Positions 14,001-22,284 of a stretch of 64,000 nt of DNA are shown here, one piece after another. The translations under genes and the position numbers were made by a program. This stretch comes from Mesorhizobium metallidurans STM 2683. Its GTDB lineage: Bacteria; Pseudomonadota; Alphaproteobacteria; Rhizobiales; Rhizobiaceae. Numbering within the stretch: position 1 is the first letter of the stretch; each line of letters starts with the position of its first letter. Under the pieces are notes generated by a model that was not told the origin of the DNA, made no database searches, and saw only the letters and a program-made list of their open reading frames with translations. The DNA is taken from NCBI RefSeq assembly GCF_000350085.1, contig NZ_CAUM01000096.1, forward strand, positions 37,374 to 101,373, written 5' to 3'.

Positions 14001-16611
14001 GACGCTGCTCGCTGCCGCGCGCATCGTGCTGCATACGCGCAACGGCACCATCTTCGACCAGATCGAGCGCGCCGAGGCCGCCGCGCTTCAGGCGCGGGAT
14101 GCCTTGCAGCCCGTTGGCACCATGGCTCGCGAGCCGTCCTTGCCGGCGCCGGTCAGCGCGCAGGCACTGGCGGCCCAGTCCTTGATCGAAAGCAGGGCCG
14201 ATGGCAGCGGGCTCAGTCTCTGGAACGGTTTTGGCGGCTTTGACGGCGACGGACGCCACTACGTCACGCGTCTTGCCGGCCGGCGTACGACGCCGCAGCC
14301 CTGGATCAACGTCGTCTCCAACGCGTCGTTCGGCTTCCATGTGTCGGCCGAGGGCGCCGCCTTCACCTGGAGCCGCAACAGCCGGGACTATCAGCTGACG
14401 CCATGGTCGAACGACCCGGTTTCGAACCGGCCGGGCGAGGGCATCTATATCCACGATCATGCCAGCGGCAAGGCATTCTCGCCGCTGGCCGCCGTGGTGC
14501 GCGATACCGCCATGACCTATGAAACATGGCACGGGCAGGGTTTTTCGACCTTCCGTTCGAAGCGTGGTCCACTGTCGATGGACCTTACCCATGTGGTGGA
14601 CCCGGTCGATCCGGTGAAGATCTCGAGGCTGCGCATCCAGAATTCGGGGTCGGTACCGGCGCGGCTGCGTGTCTATGCCTATGCGGAATGGGTTCTTGGC
14701 AGTCATCGGTCGCGCACGGCGGCGACCATCATTCCGTCCAGGGACGCCGCGACCGGCGCCTTGTTGGCGCAAAACCCCTACGGGCTCGACTTCAGCGAGC
14801 GAGTCGCCTTCCTGGCCGCCGACGGCGCGGCACAGTCGGTGACGGCCGACCGCACGGAGTTCCTGGGCAGGCACGGCAGCAGCGAGTTTCCGCATGCGGT
14901 GCTGACCGGCGCGGCCCTGTCGGGCCGCGTCGAGGCCGGCGACGATCCGTGTGCCGCGATCGCACACGACGTCGACATCCCCGCCGGTGGCGACGTGACG
15001 CTGATCTGGCTGCTCGGCGATGCGGCCTCCGCCGAGGAGGCCAGCGCCCTGGTGCAGCATCATCGTGAGAAGGATTTCGATCAGCGGCTGGCCGACAATG
15101 AGCGCGTTTGGCGAGGCTTTCTCGACACCATACAGGTCGAGACGCCGGACAAGGCGCTCGACGCCATGGTCAACCACTGGCTACCCTACCAGAGCCTTGC
15201 CTGTCGCATCCGCGCCCGCTCGGCCTTCTACCAGGCGAGCGGCGCCTTCGGCTTCCGCGACCAGTTGCAGGACACGCTGGCGCTGCTGGCCCATGACCCC
15301 AAGCTGGCGCACGATCAGATCCTCAATGCGGCGCGGCGGCAATTCCCCGAAGGCGACGTGCAGCATTGGTGGCTGCCGCGCACCGATGCAGGCGTCCGCA
15401 CCATGATCTCGGACGACGTGGTCTGGCTCGCCCATGCCACGGCACGCTATCTGCTGGTGACCGGCGACGCTGCTATCCTCGGAGAGCAGCTGCCCTTCAT
15501 CGACGGACAGGCGCTGAGCGAGGGCGAGCACGATGCCTTCTTCACCCCGGAGATATCGAAGAAGACCGCTTCGCTCTATGACCATTGCGCGCGAGCGCTC
15601 GATCTTGCCGTCAAGCGCAGCAGCCCGGCCGGGCTGCCGCTGATCCTCGGCGGCGACTGGAACGACGGCATGAACCGCGTCGGCGAGCGCGGCAAGGGCG
15701 AGAGTGTCTGGCTGGGCTGGTTCCTGCTGAAGACGCTGGGCGACTTTGCCCCCGTCGCCAAGGCGCAGGGCGACGCCAAGCGCGCGCAGGCCTGGACAAA
15801 GCACGCCGATGCGCTGAAGCGGGCACTCGAAAGCACGGCCTGGGACGGGGAATGGTATCGTCGCGGCAGCTTCGACGACGGCACGCCGCTCGGGTCTCGC
15901 AATTCCGAGGAGTGCAAGATCGACTCGATCGCGCAGTCGTGGAGCGTGCTGTCGGGCGAGGGCGATCCGGCGCGCTCGACGACGGCGATGCAGCAGGCAA
16001 TGAAGATGCTCGTCGACGACGAGCTGAAGATCGTCAAGCTGTTCACCCCGCCCTTCTCCCGGACAGAGAAGGATCCGGGCTACATCAAGAGCTATCCGCC
16101 GGGCGTCCGCGAGAACGGTGGCCAGTACACTCACGCGGCCACATGGTTTGTCATCGCGCTCGCCGAAATGGGGCGTACCGATGATGCCTACCGCTGTTTT
16201 TCCATGCTCAATCCGGTCAACCATGCGCTCGATGAGGCCGCTTCTGAGCATTATCGCGTCGAGCCCTATGTCGTGGCTGCGGACGTCTATGCCGGGCCGG
16301 GCAAGGGCGGTCGCGGCGGCTGGACCTGGTATACCGGCTCGGCCGGCTGGCTTTATCGTGCCGCGGTCGAAGGCATCCTCGGCATTGAGCGGCGCGGCAA
16401 GCAGATCACGTTCCGGCCGAAGCTGCCCAGCCATTGGGACGGCTACTCGGCAACGCTGAAGATGCTGGGTGCCGAAGTCAAAGTTCGGGTCGTCCGCGAC
16501 AAAAAGGCCAAATCCATCTCGCTCGAAGTCAACGGAACCAAGACGAAATCTTCTGCCTTCGAGCCGAAAGCCGGCGAAAGGACCGAGGTGGTCGTTAAGA
16601 TGCCCGCGTAA
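8023..16611 (+). CDS. ndvB: Cyclic beta-1,2-glucan synthase NdvB/ChvB
   Basis: A giant inner-membrane enzyme of 2862 residues, the usual size for rhizobial NdvB. It starts, elongates, cyclises and trims periplasmic beta-1,2-glucan from UDP-glucose. The glycosyltransferase (GT84) section includes VVVPSLIGSRDDVEENIRNIE, MTLDADTRTTRDAV and the HHRWARGDW motif near residue 781. Hydrophobic segments occur at about 425-490, 830-880 and 950-1000. A middle section (about 1300-1650) corresponds to the region linked to cyclisation. The C-terminal GH94-type phosphorylase-like domain has GGDWNDGMNRVGERGKG near 2542, which in the family controls ring length. In rhizobia loss impairs osmoadaptation and nodule invasion. 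The exporter ndvA follows after a separate terminator. Confidence 0.96.
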   Translation: MNIQTNPTQMEKTSASFPAITEEPIRSHFLPEDRLRTLGASLAKGDLKDLFGLTPFDFQARIRDSARKILEVYRSTNAAQARGETITPAAQWLLDNNYLVEETIFQVKRDLPRRFYRQLPTLKLADGASVPRALALAWTYVAHSDSSVSATMFKAIVEGFQSVEPLKIGELWALPSLLRFVLIENLRRIAVRVNRTRQMRQIANEVADRVLATDDSADRQAILSNYGAHAQDTTFATQLLYRLRDGSQNAGRALEWLEGELEKTGSDAEEIIIGEHRTLSSGNVTTGNIIRGLRLINDIDWTVWFEGVSRIDTLLRERTDFAALDFFSRDQYRTAIEALARRSDLSEFRVAEKAIELAGHASIADAPVSNASATETGPVAHADVGFFLVGPRRLELEKAIGYRPTVSVAVKRAFGKTGWLGIVVPVFALTVLLLVLSGNALVNLGLSVPSIVLMLALFAVPASEGALAFFNTVVSLFLKPTRLIGYDYRHGLPPEARTLVVVPSLIGSRDDVEENIRNIEVHHLANTEDEIYFALLSDWPDSKTEIDAADIEILQYARDEIARLNARYPSEGAPRFYVLHRRRLYNEAQGVWMGWERKRGKLHELDLLLRGDSDTTFLPLDVPLPEDVVHVMTLDADTRTTRDAVAALVGKLCHPLNRPHFDAAKRVVTSGYTILQPRITASLTSGDDASFFQRIFSANRGLDPYVFAVSDIYQDVFGDGSFTGKGLYHVDAFEAALKGRIEENTILSHDLLEGALARSALITDVELVEDYPTRYSVDASRHHRWARGDWQLLGFILDPRSGVPALSRWKMIDNLRRSLTPIFWVMAAIAGWTLLPFTQAAQWQALLILTLFMAPTFDIVNSILPKSGDQTPRGHFSALAHDVVFGTALVALKIVLMAHNAWMMGDAIIRTLYRLFVSRQNLLEWRTASQAHKNGDNDLSSYYGMMYGAVIIGVVGLAIPVLADSTGAFVAFFFALFWIGSPAVACWISRSAETEDRLRISAADIHALRTVARRTWHYFETFVTAEHHNLPPDNFQESPAPVVAPRTSPTNIGVYLLSVVSARDFGWISLSDAITRIDATMTTIESMPRDRGHLFNWYDTTTLKPLYPLYISAVDSGNLAGHLVAVAAACAEWAEAPSVHLQGDFEGILDTVTILDESLEELPDDRRQLRPLRQRLADRLDGMRRAVLSIKAQPEMASIRTINLAVLAGEIRKLAVAIHTEAASTRSDIIADWAARLEATCEAHVHDAHSDDNAVEALRAKLLALRERTRRFAFEMDFSFLMRQERKLLSIGYRVEEHQLDESCYDLLASEARLTSLFAIAKGDLPTEHWFRLGRPIVEIGFQGALMSWSGSMFEYLMPPLVMKEPQGSILNQTSKLIIKRQIQYARSKNVPWGISEAAYNARDRELTYQYTNFGVPGLGLKRGLGQNTVIAPYATILAAQFTPRESVQNLARLTAIGALGRHGYYDAVDFTPQRVPEGTDHAVVLNYMAHHSGMSIAAVADAIFEGRLRDRFHSDPVIESAELLLQERAPRDIPTATVRTEADERSKDETEVESPDTRIVLDPLRALRSTSVMSNGRYSVMVSATGSGYSRWGELAVTRWQPDPTEDRLGSYIFLRDAGSGDWWSATAEPKRATDERVQTLFSDDKASFVKSVGSLRSEVECIVISEGNGEGRRVTLYNDGATDRHIEVTSFAELVLGSEASDYAHPAFSKMFVETEIAANKGSIFATRRKRETDEPDVTMVHFVTDPSGPARDAEAETDRRAFIGRGRTITEAAAFDPGAKLGGHSGFTLDPIASLRRQVRVPANKKISLTFWTIVGANRAELDEAIARLDHPESFARQAMLAWTRSQVQTRHLGLSLTDAANVQKLARYLIYPDPFLRLPAESIASGLGKQSNLWPTSISGDFPIFLVRIGDVADLEIVAQALRFQEYMRARGMMIDFVVVNEQASSYVQDLQRAVETLCENSRLRGKELGPRQHIFAVRRDLMDEATYKTLLAAARIVLHTRNGTIFDQIERAEAAALQARDALQPVGTMAREPSLPAPVSAQALAAQSLIESRADGSGLSLWNGFGGFDGDGRHYVTRLAGRRTTPQPWINVVSNASFGFHVSAEGAAFTWSRNSRDYQLTPWSNDPVSNRPGEGIYIHDHASGKAFSPLAAVVRDTAMTYETWHGQGFSTFRSKRGPLSMDLTHVVDPVDPVKISRLRIQNSGSVPARLRVYAYAEWVLGSHRSRTAATIIPSRDAATGALLAQNPYGLDFSERVAFLAADGAAQSVTADRTEFLGRHGSSEFPHAVLTGAALSGRVEAGDDPCAAIAHDVDIPAGGDVTLIWLLGDAASAEEASALVQHHREKDFDQRLADNERVWRGFLDTIQVETPDKALDAMVNHWLPYQSLACRIRARSAFYQASGAFGFRDQLQDTLALLAHDPKLAHDQILNAARRQFPEGDVQHWWLPRTDAGVRTMISDDVVWLAHATARYLLVTGDAAILGEQLPFIDGQALSEGEHDAFFTPEISKKTASLYDHCARALDLAVKRSSPAGLPLILGGDWNDGMNRVGERGKGESVWLGWFLLKTLGDFAPVAKAQGDAKRAQAWTKHADALKRALESTAWDGEWYRRGSFDDGTPLGSRNSEECKIDSIAQSWSVLSGEGDPARSTTAMQQAMKMLVDDELKIVKLFTPPFSRTEKDPGYIKSYPPGVRENGGQYTHAATWFVIALAEMGRTDDAYRCFSMLNPVNHALDEAASEHYRVEPYVVAADVYAGPGKGGRGGWTWYTGSAGWLYRAAVEGILGIERRGKQITFRPKLPSHWDGYSATLKMLGAEVKVRVVRDKKAKSISLEVNGTKTKSSAFEPKAGERTEVVVKMPA

Positions 16612-16630
16612 AATCAATGGCTTGAAGTCA

Positions 16631-16675
16631 TTGTCGCGTGTCTTCCGGGACGCGCGACAAGCCATTGCGTTTATT
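16631..16675 (+). terminator. Probable Rho-independent terminator after ndvB
   Basis: A 12-bp stem with one mismatch (TTGTCGCGTGTC at 16631-16642 against GACGCGCGACAA at 16649-16660) and a 6-base loop starts 20 bases after the ndvB stop. It is followed by a modestly T-rich stretch. It suggests that ndvB and ndvA are separate transcription units. Confidence 0.6.
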
Positions 16676-16966
16676 TGCGTGGGCTCCTGGCGAACTGCCA
16701 TGGAAGTCTGTCAGCGCGGGGGTATCCAAACTTCCGCTGATTAAAATAGTGGCAGTGCCCGGCTGCTGCCATGATTTTGCCGCAAGGCTGACATTTCACC
16801 TTTTATCTCAAACCGTTAGGTGATCACGACAGATTTCGCAACGTCGCCATCTTTTGTTCGCGAAACGGGAACTGAAGATGTACACGGGCATTGTTTTGCG
16901 ACCCGTTAACCGGTACGTGTCAAGAAATGGTGCAGTGCACAATGAAAGTTTGGCGGAGTAGCTGAA
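16676..16966. other. Non-coding stretch upstream of ndvA
   Basis: With the terminator, the gap between ndvB and ndvA is 355 bases. No convincing coding frame is present on either strand. It should hold the ndvA promoter; I could not pick out a confident -35/-10 pair. Confidence 0.5.
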
Positions 16967-18739
16967 GTGTCACTTCTGCAAATATACTGGAGAGCCCTCG
17001 GCTATCTCGCGGCCGACAAGAAACGCGTGTCGTTGATCTGCGGCGCCAACGTTGCTCTCGCCATCATCGCGATCCTAGAGCCGATCATGTTCGGACGGGT
17101 GATCGATGCCATTTCGGACCGCGGCTCGGTGTTTTCGACGCTCGGGCTGTGGGCTGGGCTGGGCGCCTTCAACATCATTGCTTTCGTGTTGGTGGCGCGC
17201 GGCGCCGACCGCTTTGCCCACGCCCGCCGCAGCGAGGTCCTTTGCGAGTCTTTTGAGCGCGTGATCACCATGCCGCTTGCCTGGCATCATCAGCGCGGCA
17301 CGTCGAATTCGCTGCACACTTTGCTGCGCGCGGTCGAGACGCTGTTCAGCCTCTGGCTCGAATTCATGCGCCAGCATCTGTCCACCGCTGTCGCCCTGGT
17401 CCTGCTGGTGCCCACGGCGCTCAGCATGGATATCCGGATGTCGATGGTGCTGCTGGCGCTCGGCGTGCTTTACGTCGGCATCGGCCGGCTGGTGATGCGG
17501 CGCACCAAGGCAGGCCAGGCGGCCGTCGAGCGGCACTATCACAAGGTGTTCGCGCATGTGACCGACTCGGTCAACAATGTCGCCGTGCTGCAGAGCTACA
17601 ACCGCATCGGCCACGAGACCGACGCGTTGAAGCGTTATGTCAAGAACCTGCTCGATGCCCAGAACCCGGTGCTCGACTGGTGGGCGATGGCCAATGCGCT
17701 GCACCGCCTGTCGTCGACCATCTCGATGATGGTCGTTCTCCTGATCGGCGCCTATCTGGTGACGCATGGCCAGTTGCGCATTGGCGACGTCATCGCCTTT
17801 ACCGGCTTTGCCACGCTGCTGATCGCCCGCCTTGACCAGATGTCGGCTTTCGCCAACCAGATTTCCGAGGCGAGGGCGAAGCTGGAAGAGTTCTACAAGC
17901 TGGAAGATTCGGCCGCCGATGCGGCGGAACCGGAAGGCTTGCGCGAACTGGGTAGCGTCACCGGCCATGTCCGCTTCGAGAATGTCGGCTTCGAATTCGC
18001 GAATTCCGGACAGGGCGTCGACGACGTGTCGTTCGAGGTCCAGGCCGGCCAGACCGTCGCCATCGTTGGCCCGACCGGCGCGGGCAAGACCACGCTCATC
18101 AACCTTCTGCAGCGCGTGTTCACCCCGGCCAGCGGCCGCATCCTGATCGACGGCATCGACATTCGCTCGGTGACCCGCAAGTCGCTGCGCCACTCGATCG
18201 CCACCGTGTTCCAGGATGCCGGTCTGCTCAACCGCTCGATCGAGGACAACATCCGCGTCGGCAGGGCCGATGCGACCTATGACGAGGTCCACGCTGCCGC
18301 CTACGCCGCCGCCGCGCAGGACTTCATCCTGTCGAAGAGCGAGGGCTACGACACGCTTGTCGGCGAACGTGGCGGCCAGCTTTCGGGCGGCGAGCGTCAG
18401 CGTATCGCCATTGCCCGCGCCGTGCTGAAGGACGCGCCTATCCTGGTTCTCGACGAGGCGACCAGCGCGCTCGATGTCGAGACGGAAGACCGCGTCAAGG
18501 AGGCCATCGACGAGCTCCGGCGCGACCGCACGACCTTCATCATCGCCCACCGCCTGACCACCGTTCGCGACGCCGATCTGGTCGTGTTCATGGACAAGGG
18601 CAAGGTCGTCGAAATGGGTGGCTTCACGGAGCTGTCGCTGCGCAATGGCCGCTTTGCCAGCCTGCTGCGCGCCGGTGGCCTGCTCAACGACGAGGAAGTC
18701 CGCCGCCTCAGCCGTACCGTGACGGGCGAAGCCGCCTGA
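16967..18739 (+). CDS. ndvA: Cyclic beta-1,2-glucan ABC exporter NdvA/ChvA
   Basis: A 590-residue half transporter with a six-helix membrane domain (about residues 18-310) and an ATPase domain. It carries Walker A GPTGAGKTTL near residue 366, signature LSGGERQRIAIARA and Walker B ILVLDEATSALD. It exports cyclic beta-1,2-glucan across the inner membrane, acting as a homodimer in the known systems. The start is a GTG preceded by GGAG. Its place just after ndvB, the synthase, supports the specific assignment over other exporters of this family. Confidence 0.95.
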   Translation: MSLLQIYWRALGYLAADKKRVSLICGANVALAIIAILEPIMFGRVIDAISDRGSVFSTLGLWAGLGAFNIIAFVLVARGADRFAHARRSEVLCESFERVITMPLAWHHQRGTSNSLHTLLRAVETLFSLWLEFMRQHLSTAVALVLLVPTALSMDIRMSMVLLALGVLYVGIGRLVMRRTKAGQAAVERHYHKVFAHVTDSVNNVAVLQSYNRIGHETDALKRYVKNLLDAQNPVLDWWAMANALHRLSSTISMMVVLLIGAYLVTHGQLRIGDVIAFTGFATLLIARLDQMSAFANQISEARAKLEEFYKLEDSAADAAEPEGLRELGSVTGHVRFENVGFEFANSGQGVDDVSFEVQAGQTVAIVGPTGAGKTTLINLLQRVFTPASGRILIDGIDIRSVTRKSLRHSIATVFQDAGLLNRSIEDNIRVGRADATYDEVHAAAYAAAAQDFILSKSEGYDTLVGERGGQLSGGERQRIAIARAVLKDAPILVLDEATSALDVETEDRVKEAIDELRRDRTTFIIAHRLTTVRDADLVVFMDKGKVVEMGGFTELSLRNGRFASLLRAGGLLNDEEVRRLSRTVTGEAA

Positions 18740-18747
18740 GGCTCGTT

Positions 18748-18850
18748 CCACCTCCCCCTTGTGGGGAGGTCGGACCGAAAGAACCGGGTGGGGGCACAGC
18801 GCCGCCCCCATTGCTTCACCGCCAGCCTCCCTACAAGGGGAGATGGCCGG
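18748..18850. repeat. Rhizobial palindromic intergenic repeat
   Basis: About 100 bases in the ndvA-ccmC gap. It has a hairpin CCTCCCC-CTTGT-GGGGAGG on the left, a GGGTGGGGG/CCCCCA pair in the middle and an outer inverted copy (CCTCCCTACAAGGGG) on the right, so the whole folds back on itself. I recall near-identical elements in many Mesorhizobium and related genomes. It may also act as a transcription terminator for ndvA. Confidence 0.65.
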
Positions 18851-18905
18851 GCTGCGACACACCACTCGATTGCCCAACAGATGCCGCCGGTCTATGTAAG
18901 ATCGC

Positions 18906-19667
18906 ATGAGCGATGCGACTTCACGCCAGACGGGTTTGATGGACCTTGCCAACCCGACACGCTTTGTCGGGCTGGCCGACAAGCTCGTGCCATGGCTGGC
19001 AGCGATAGCGGCGGTCATCCTTGCCGTTGGGCTTTATATGACTTTCACGGCGCCGGAGGATTTCCAGCAGGGCATCACCGTGCGCATCATGTATATCCAC
19101 GTGCCTTTCGCCTGGCTGGCCATGATGTGCTACACGCTGATGGCGGTCTCTGCACTTGGCACGCTGGTCTGGCGCCATCCGCTGGCCGACGTCGCGCTGA
19201 AGTCGGCGGCCCCGATCGGCGCCGTCTTTACGGCGCTCGCGCTGATCACCGGTTCGATCTGGGGCAAGCCGATGTGGGGCACCTGGTGGGTGTGGGACGC
19301 GCGGCTGACCTCGGTCTTCGTTCTGTTCCTGATGTATCTCGGCATCATCGCGCTGACGCGGGCGCTCGACGATGTGGGGCGTGCCGCCTGGGCAGCCGCC
19401 ATCATCACTTTGGTCGGCTTCATCAACATCCCGATCATCAAATTCTCGGTCGACTGGTGGAACACGCTGCACCAGCCCGCCTCGGTGTTCCGGATGGGCG
19501 GCTCGGCCATTGACCCCTCAATGCTGAGGCCGCTGCTGGTGATGGCGCTTGGCTTCACCGTGCTCTTCTTCGCACTGTATCTGACGGCGATGCGCACCGA
19601 AATCCGCCGCCGCCGCGTCATCTCCATGCGACGCGTTGCGGCGAGGCAGGCCGATAAGTCCTATTAG
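18906..19667 (+). CDS. ccmC: Haem export protein CcmC
   Basis: A 253-residue integral membrane protein with six predicted helices and the tryptophan-rich WWD haem-handling motif (GTWWVWDARLTS near residues 119-130). Flanking histidines lie at IHVPFAW and TLHQPAS. CcmC loads haem onto CcmE in cytochrome c maturation. No ccmA, ccmB, ccmD or ccmG is adjacent: ndvA lies upstream and an outer-membrane protein gene downstream. It is therefore either a relocated sole copy or an extra copy. Confidence 0.9.
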   Translation: MSDATSRQTGLMDLANPTRFVGLADKLVPWLAAIAAVILAVGLYMTFTAPEDFQQGITVRIMYIHVPFAWLAMMCYTLMAVSALGTLVWRHPLADVALKSAAPIGAVFTALALITGSIWGKPMWGTWWVWDARLTSVFVLFLMYLGIIALTRALDDVGRAAWAAAIITLVGFINIPIIKFSVDWWNTLHQPASVFRMGGSAIDPSMLRPLLVMALGFTVLFFALYLTAMRTEIRRRRVISMRRVAARQADKSY

Positions 19668-19760
19668 AGGGGCGCCTGACCTGGCCGTCATCTCACTCTG
19701 GTTCGTCCGACAACCACGTATCCTGCCATCAACATTATTCGTGACCGGCCGAAGCAGGCA

Positions 19761-19778
19761 TGTTGCAATGCTGCAACA
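19761..19778. promoter_or_regulatory. Inverted repeat upstream of the outer-membrane protein gene
   Basis: TGTTGCAATGCTGCAACA is a perfect 7-bp inverted repeat around 4 bases, 111 bp before the ATG at 19889. A TTGACA at 19818-19823 follows, without a clear -10. The repeat could be an operator for the porin-like gene or a weak terminator for ccmC. Confidence 0.3.
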
Positions 19779-19888
19779 CCGATCTCCATAACTTCGATCC
19801 CGCCCTCGTTTTCAGTGTTGACAGCCAAGCCGTGCACCGGAAGTGATGCATTATATTTGCCTGTTAATTGCCGTGGGGGATTTTGTCG

Positions 19889-20572
19889 ATGAAAGTGCGT
19901 CTGCTTGCTGGGGTCTCCGCAATGGCCTTGACGCTGGGCTGGAACTCAGCCAACGCCGCCGACGCGGCGATCGAAGTCCCGGCGGCCCAGGATCTCTGGT
20001 ACGTCACACTGTTTGGCGGCGCCAGCTTCCCGAATGATGTGAAAACGTTTGGCGTGCCCTACAACCAGGACTTTTCCATGGACTTCGACACCGGCTTCGT
20101 GGTCGGCGGCGTCGTTGGCAGGCGGCTCAACGATGTGTTCCGCCTCGAAGGTGAACTGTCCTATGCGCGCTACAAGGCGGATTCGTATGTGGAGGGCCCG
20201 AGTGCCTGGCTTCCGGCTGACGGCGATTTGTCCGCTACCTATCTGCTCGCCAACGTCTGGGCCGACGTTGCCCATTTTGGCGATGCCAAGCTTTACGTCG
20301 GCGGCGGCATCGGCGCCGCCTATGTGACCGCCGACACAACTTGGGATGGTCACACCTATGGATACGGGTCTGGCGGATGGGGTTTTGCCGGCCAGGCGGG
20401 AGCCGGCGTCACCTACGCATTGGCGCAGAATATCGACCTCGATTTCGGCTACAGGTTCAAGGCCGTCTCCGCCGTCGACTTCGAGTCCTCCCGCGAAGCA
20501 GTCAATGGTGTATACCAGAACGGCAAGTTAAATTCCCACAATCTGCAGCTTGGCGTTACATTCAAATTCTGA
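19889..20572 (+). CDS. Outer-membrane beta-barrel protein
   Basis: A 227-residue protein with a clear signal peptide (MKVRLLAGVSAMALTLGW, cleavage expected after SANA) and a body of alternating strands ending in GVTFKF. The terminal Phe is typical of outer-membrane proteins inserted by BAM. It resembles the small barrels of the Omp25/RopB/opacity type. The ATG at 19889, preceded by GGGGGA, is chosen over an upstream TTG because the signal peptide begins there. No specific function can be assigned. Confidence 0.75.
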   Translation: MKVRLLAGVSAMALTLGWNSANAADAAIEVPAAQDLWYVTLFGGASFPNDVKTFGVPYNQDFSMDFDTGFVVGGVVGRRLNDVFRLEGELSYARYKADSYVEGPSAWLPADGDLSATYLLANVWADVAHFGDAKLYVGGGIGAAYVTADTTWDGHTYGYGSGGWGFAGQAGAGVTYALAQNIDLDFGYRFKAVSAVDFESSREAVNGVYQNGKLNSHNLQLGVTFKF

Positions 20573-20618
20573 TTGGTTCACGCTGATTGCCGTGATATCC
20601 GGCGATTGGGGGTGAAGT

Positions 20619-22250
20619 ATGCCGCTCTTGCCACGCCGGCAGCCTGTCGGTCTACCTGCCATGGTCCATGACTTTCTCCCGGCAGCTGGCGAGCCGGCGC
20701 CGGAGACGTTGCAGCGCGGTATTGACCTGCAGTGCCGCAAGCGCTTTCGCGAAGCCGAGTTCTGCTACCAGACCGTGCTTCGCCGGCAGCCCAAAAATGC
20801 CATGGCGCTCAATCTGATGGGCACGCTGGCGATCGAGGCCCGACAAATTGAGACGGCCATCGACTTTATGAAGCGTGCGGTCAAGCTCGAACCGGGCAAC
20901 GCCATTTTCCGCAACAATCTCGGCAATGCCTACAACCTGGTCGGCAATGTCGAGCAGGCGCGCAAACATCTGAAAAAAGCGATCGAGCTCGACGACCGGC
21001 TTGTGGAGGCCCTGTGCAATCTCGGCAAATCCTACCGGAGCCAACTCGAGGGCGACATCGCCGAGGGTTTCTATCGCCGCGCGCTGGCGGTCGACAGCCA
21101 ATCGCTGAAGGCGCTTGTCGGTATGGGCGACCTGCTCACCGATATGGGACGGCAAGCCGAGGCGGTCGAATGCTTTGGCCGCGCCATCGCCATCGACAAG
21201 GCCAATGTCGAGGCGCTGTCGGGGCTGGCGCTCGCACGTCGGGCCGTCAAGGGCGATCCAGCCCTGGCCTTGGTGCAGGCCCGCCTTGAATTGCCGATGA
21301 CCACCGATCGCGAGCGGGTTTACCTGCATCACGCCGCCGGAAAAATCCTCAACGACCAGCACGAGTATCGCCTGGCCATCCACCATTTCGTCAGGGCCAA
21401 GGCAATCTCCGGCAATGATTTCGACATTGCCCTGCACACGCGGCTCTATGACAGTTTCATCGAGACTTTCGACGCCGCCTTTTTCGAAGCGCGGCCAAAA
21501 TTCGGCAATCCGTCCGAACGGCCGGTCTTCATCGTCGGCATGCCACGTTCAGGAACGACGCTGACCGAGCAGATATGCGCCAGCCATCACGATATCCATG
21601 GCGCTGGCGAATTGCCGATCATCCGTTCATTGGCCGGCGAACTCGGATTCGACCAGCTTGATCCGGCGATTTTCGCCAAGGCCATGGTGTCGCTTGCACC
21701 GGCGAGGGCGAGGGAACTTGGCTCGAAATATCTCGACCATCTCAACAAGCGCAACGGCAAGGCGGCGCGTGTCGTCGACAAGATGCCGCATAATTTCGAG
21801 CTGCTGGCCTTCATCAGCCTCATTTTGCCGAATGCCCGCATCGTCCATTGCCGGCGTGACCCGATGGACAATTGCACGTCCTGTTTCATGCACAATTTCT
21901 CCGATGCCCATGGCTACAATGCCGATCTGACCAAGCTTGGGCAGTACTACTGGCAATATGATCGCCTGATGCGCCATTGGGCCAAGGTGGTCCCTCTGGC
22001 CATCCACGACATGCCCTACGAGGAAACCGTGGCCGATTTCGAAACCCGCGCCCGTGGATTGATCGGATTTCTCGGCGTGGAATGGGACGATGCGTGTCTG
22101 CGTTTCCACGAAACCGAGCGCACGGTGCGAACGCCAAGCCGCTGGCAGGTGCGCCAGCCGATCTATTCGTCCTCGGTCGAGCGCTGGAAACTGTATGGCG
22201 ATGCCCTCGATCCATTGAGGGCCGCGCTGGGTTCGCTTGTCCAACCCTGA
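20619..22250 (+). CDS. TPR-sulfotransferase fusion protein
   Basis: A 543-residue protein with tetratricopeptide repeats (about residues 25-230; for example NLGNAYNLVGNVEQARKHLK) fused to a sulfotransferase domain. The PAPS-binding loop FIVGMPRSGTTLTEQI lies near residue 304 and the 3'-phosphate motif HCRRDPMDNC near 410. Such fusions are common in proteobacteria; acceptors are mostly unknown. It follows the outer-membrane protein gene by 46 bp on the same strand. It is not NodH or NoeE, which lack the TPR part. Confidence 0.82.
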   Translation: MPLLPRRQPVGLPAMVHDFLPAAGEPAPETLQRGIDLQCRKRFREAEFCYQTVLRRQPKNAMALNLMGTLAIEARQIETAIDFMKRAVKLEPGNAIFRNNLGNAYNLVGNVEQARKHLKKAIELDDRLVEALCNLGKSYRSQLEGDIAEGFYRRALAVDSQSLKALVGMGDLLTDMGRQAEAVECFGRAIAIDKANVEALSGLALARRAVKGDPALALVQARLELPMTTDRERVYLHHAAGKILNDQHEYRLAIHHFVRAKAISGNDFDIALHTRLYDSFIETFDAAFFEARPKFGNPSERPVFIVGMPRSGTTLTEQICASHHDIHGAGELPIIRSLAGELGFDQLDPAIFAKAMVSLAPARARELGSKYLDHLNKRNGKAARVVDKMPHNFELLAFISLILPNARIVHCRRDPMDNCTSCFMHNFSDAHGYNADLTKLGQYYWQYDRLMRHWAKVVPLAIHDMPYEETVADFETRARGLIGFLGVEWDDACLRFHETERTVRTPSRWQVRQPIYSSSVERWKLYGDALDPLRAALGSLVQP

Positions 22251-22284
22251 CCCAAACCGGCGTTCGGCCAGAACAACGCCAATA

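Noticed and set aside
10030..15177. Long minus-strand frames of about 695 residues opposite ndvB.
   Set aside because: Arg- and Gly-rich antisense shadows of ndvB without ribosome sites or known domains.
20619..22250. Possible Nod-factor sulfotransferase.
   Set aside because: TPR domain and lack of neighbouring nod genes do not fit NodH or NoeE.
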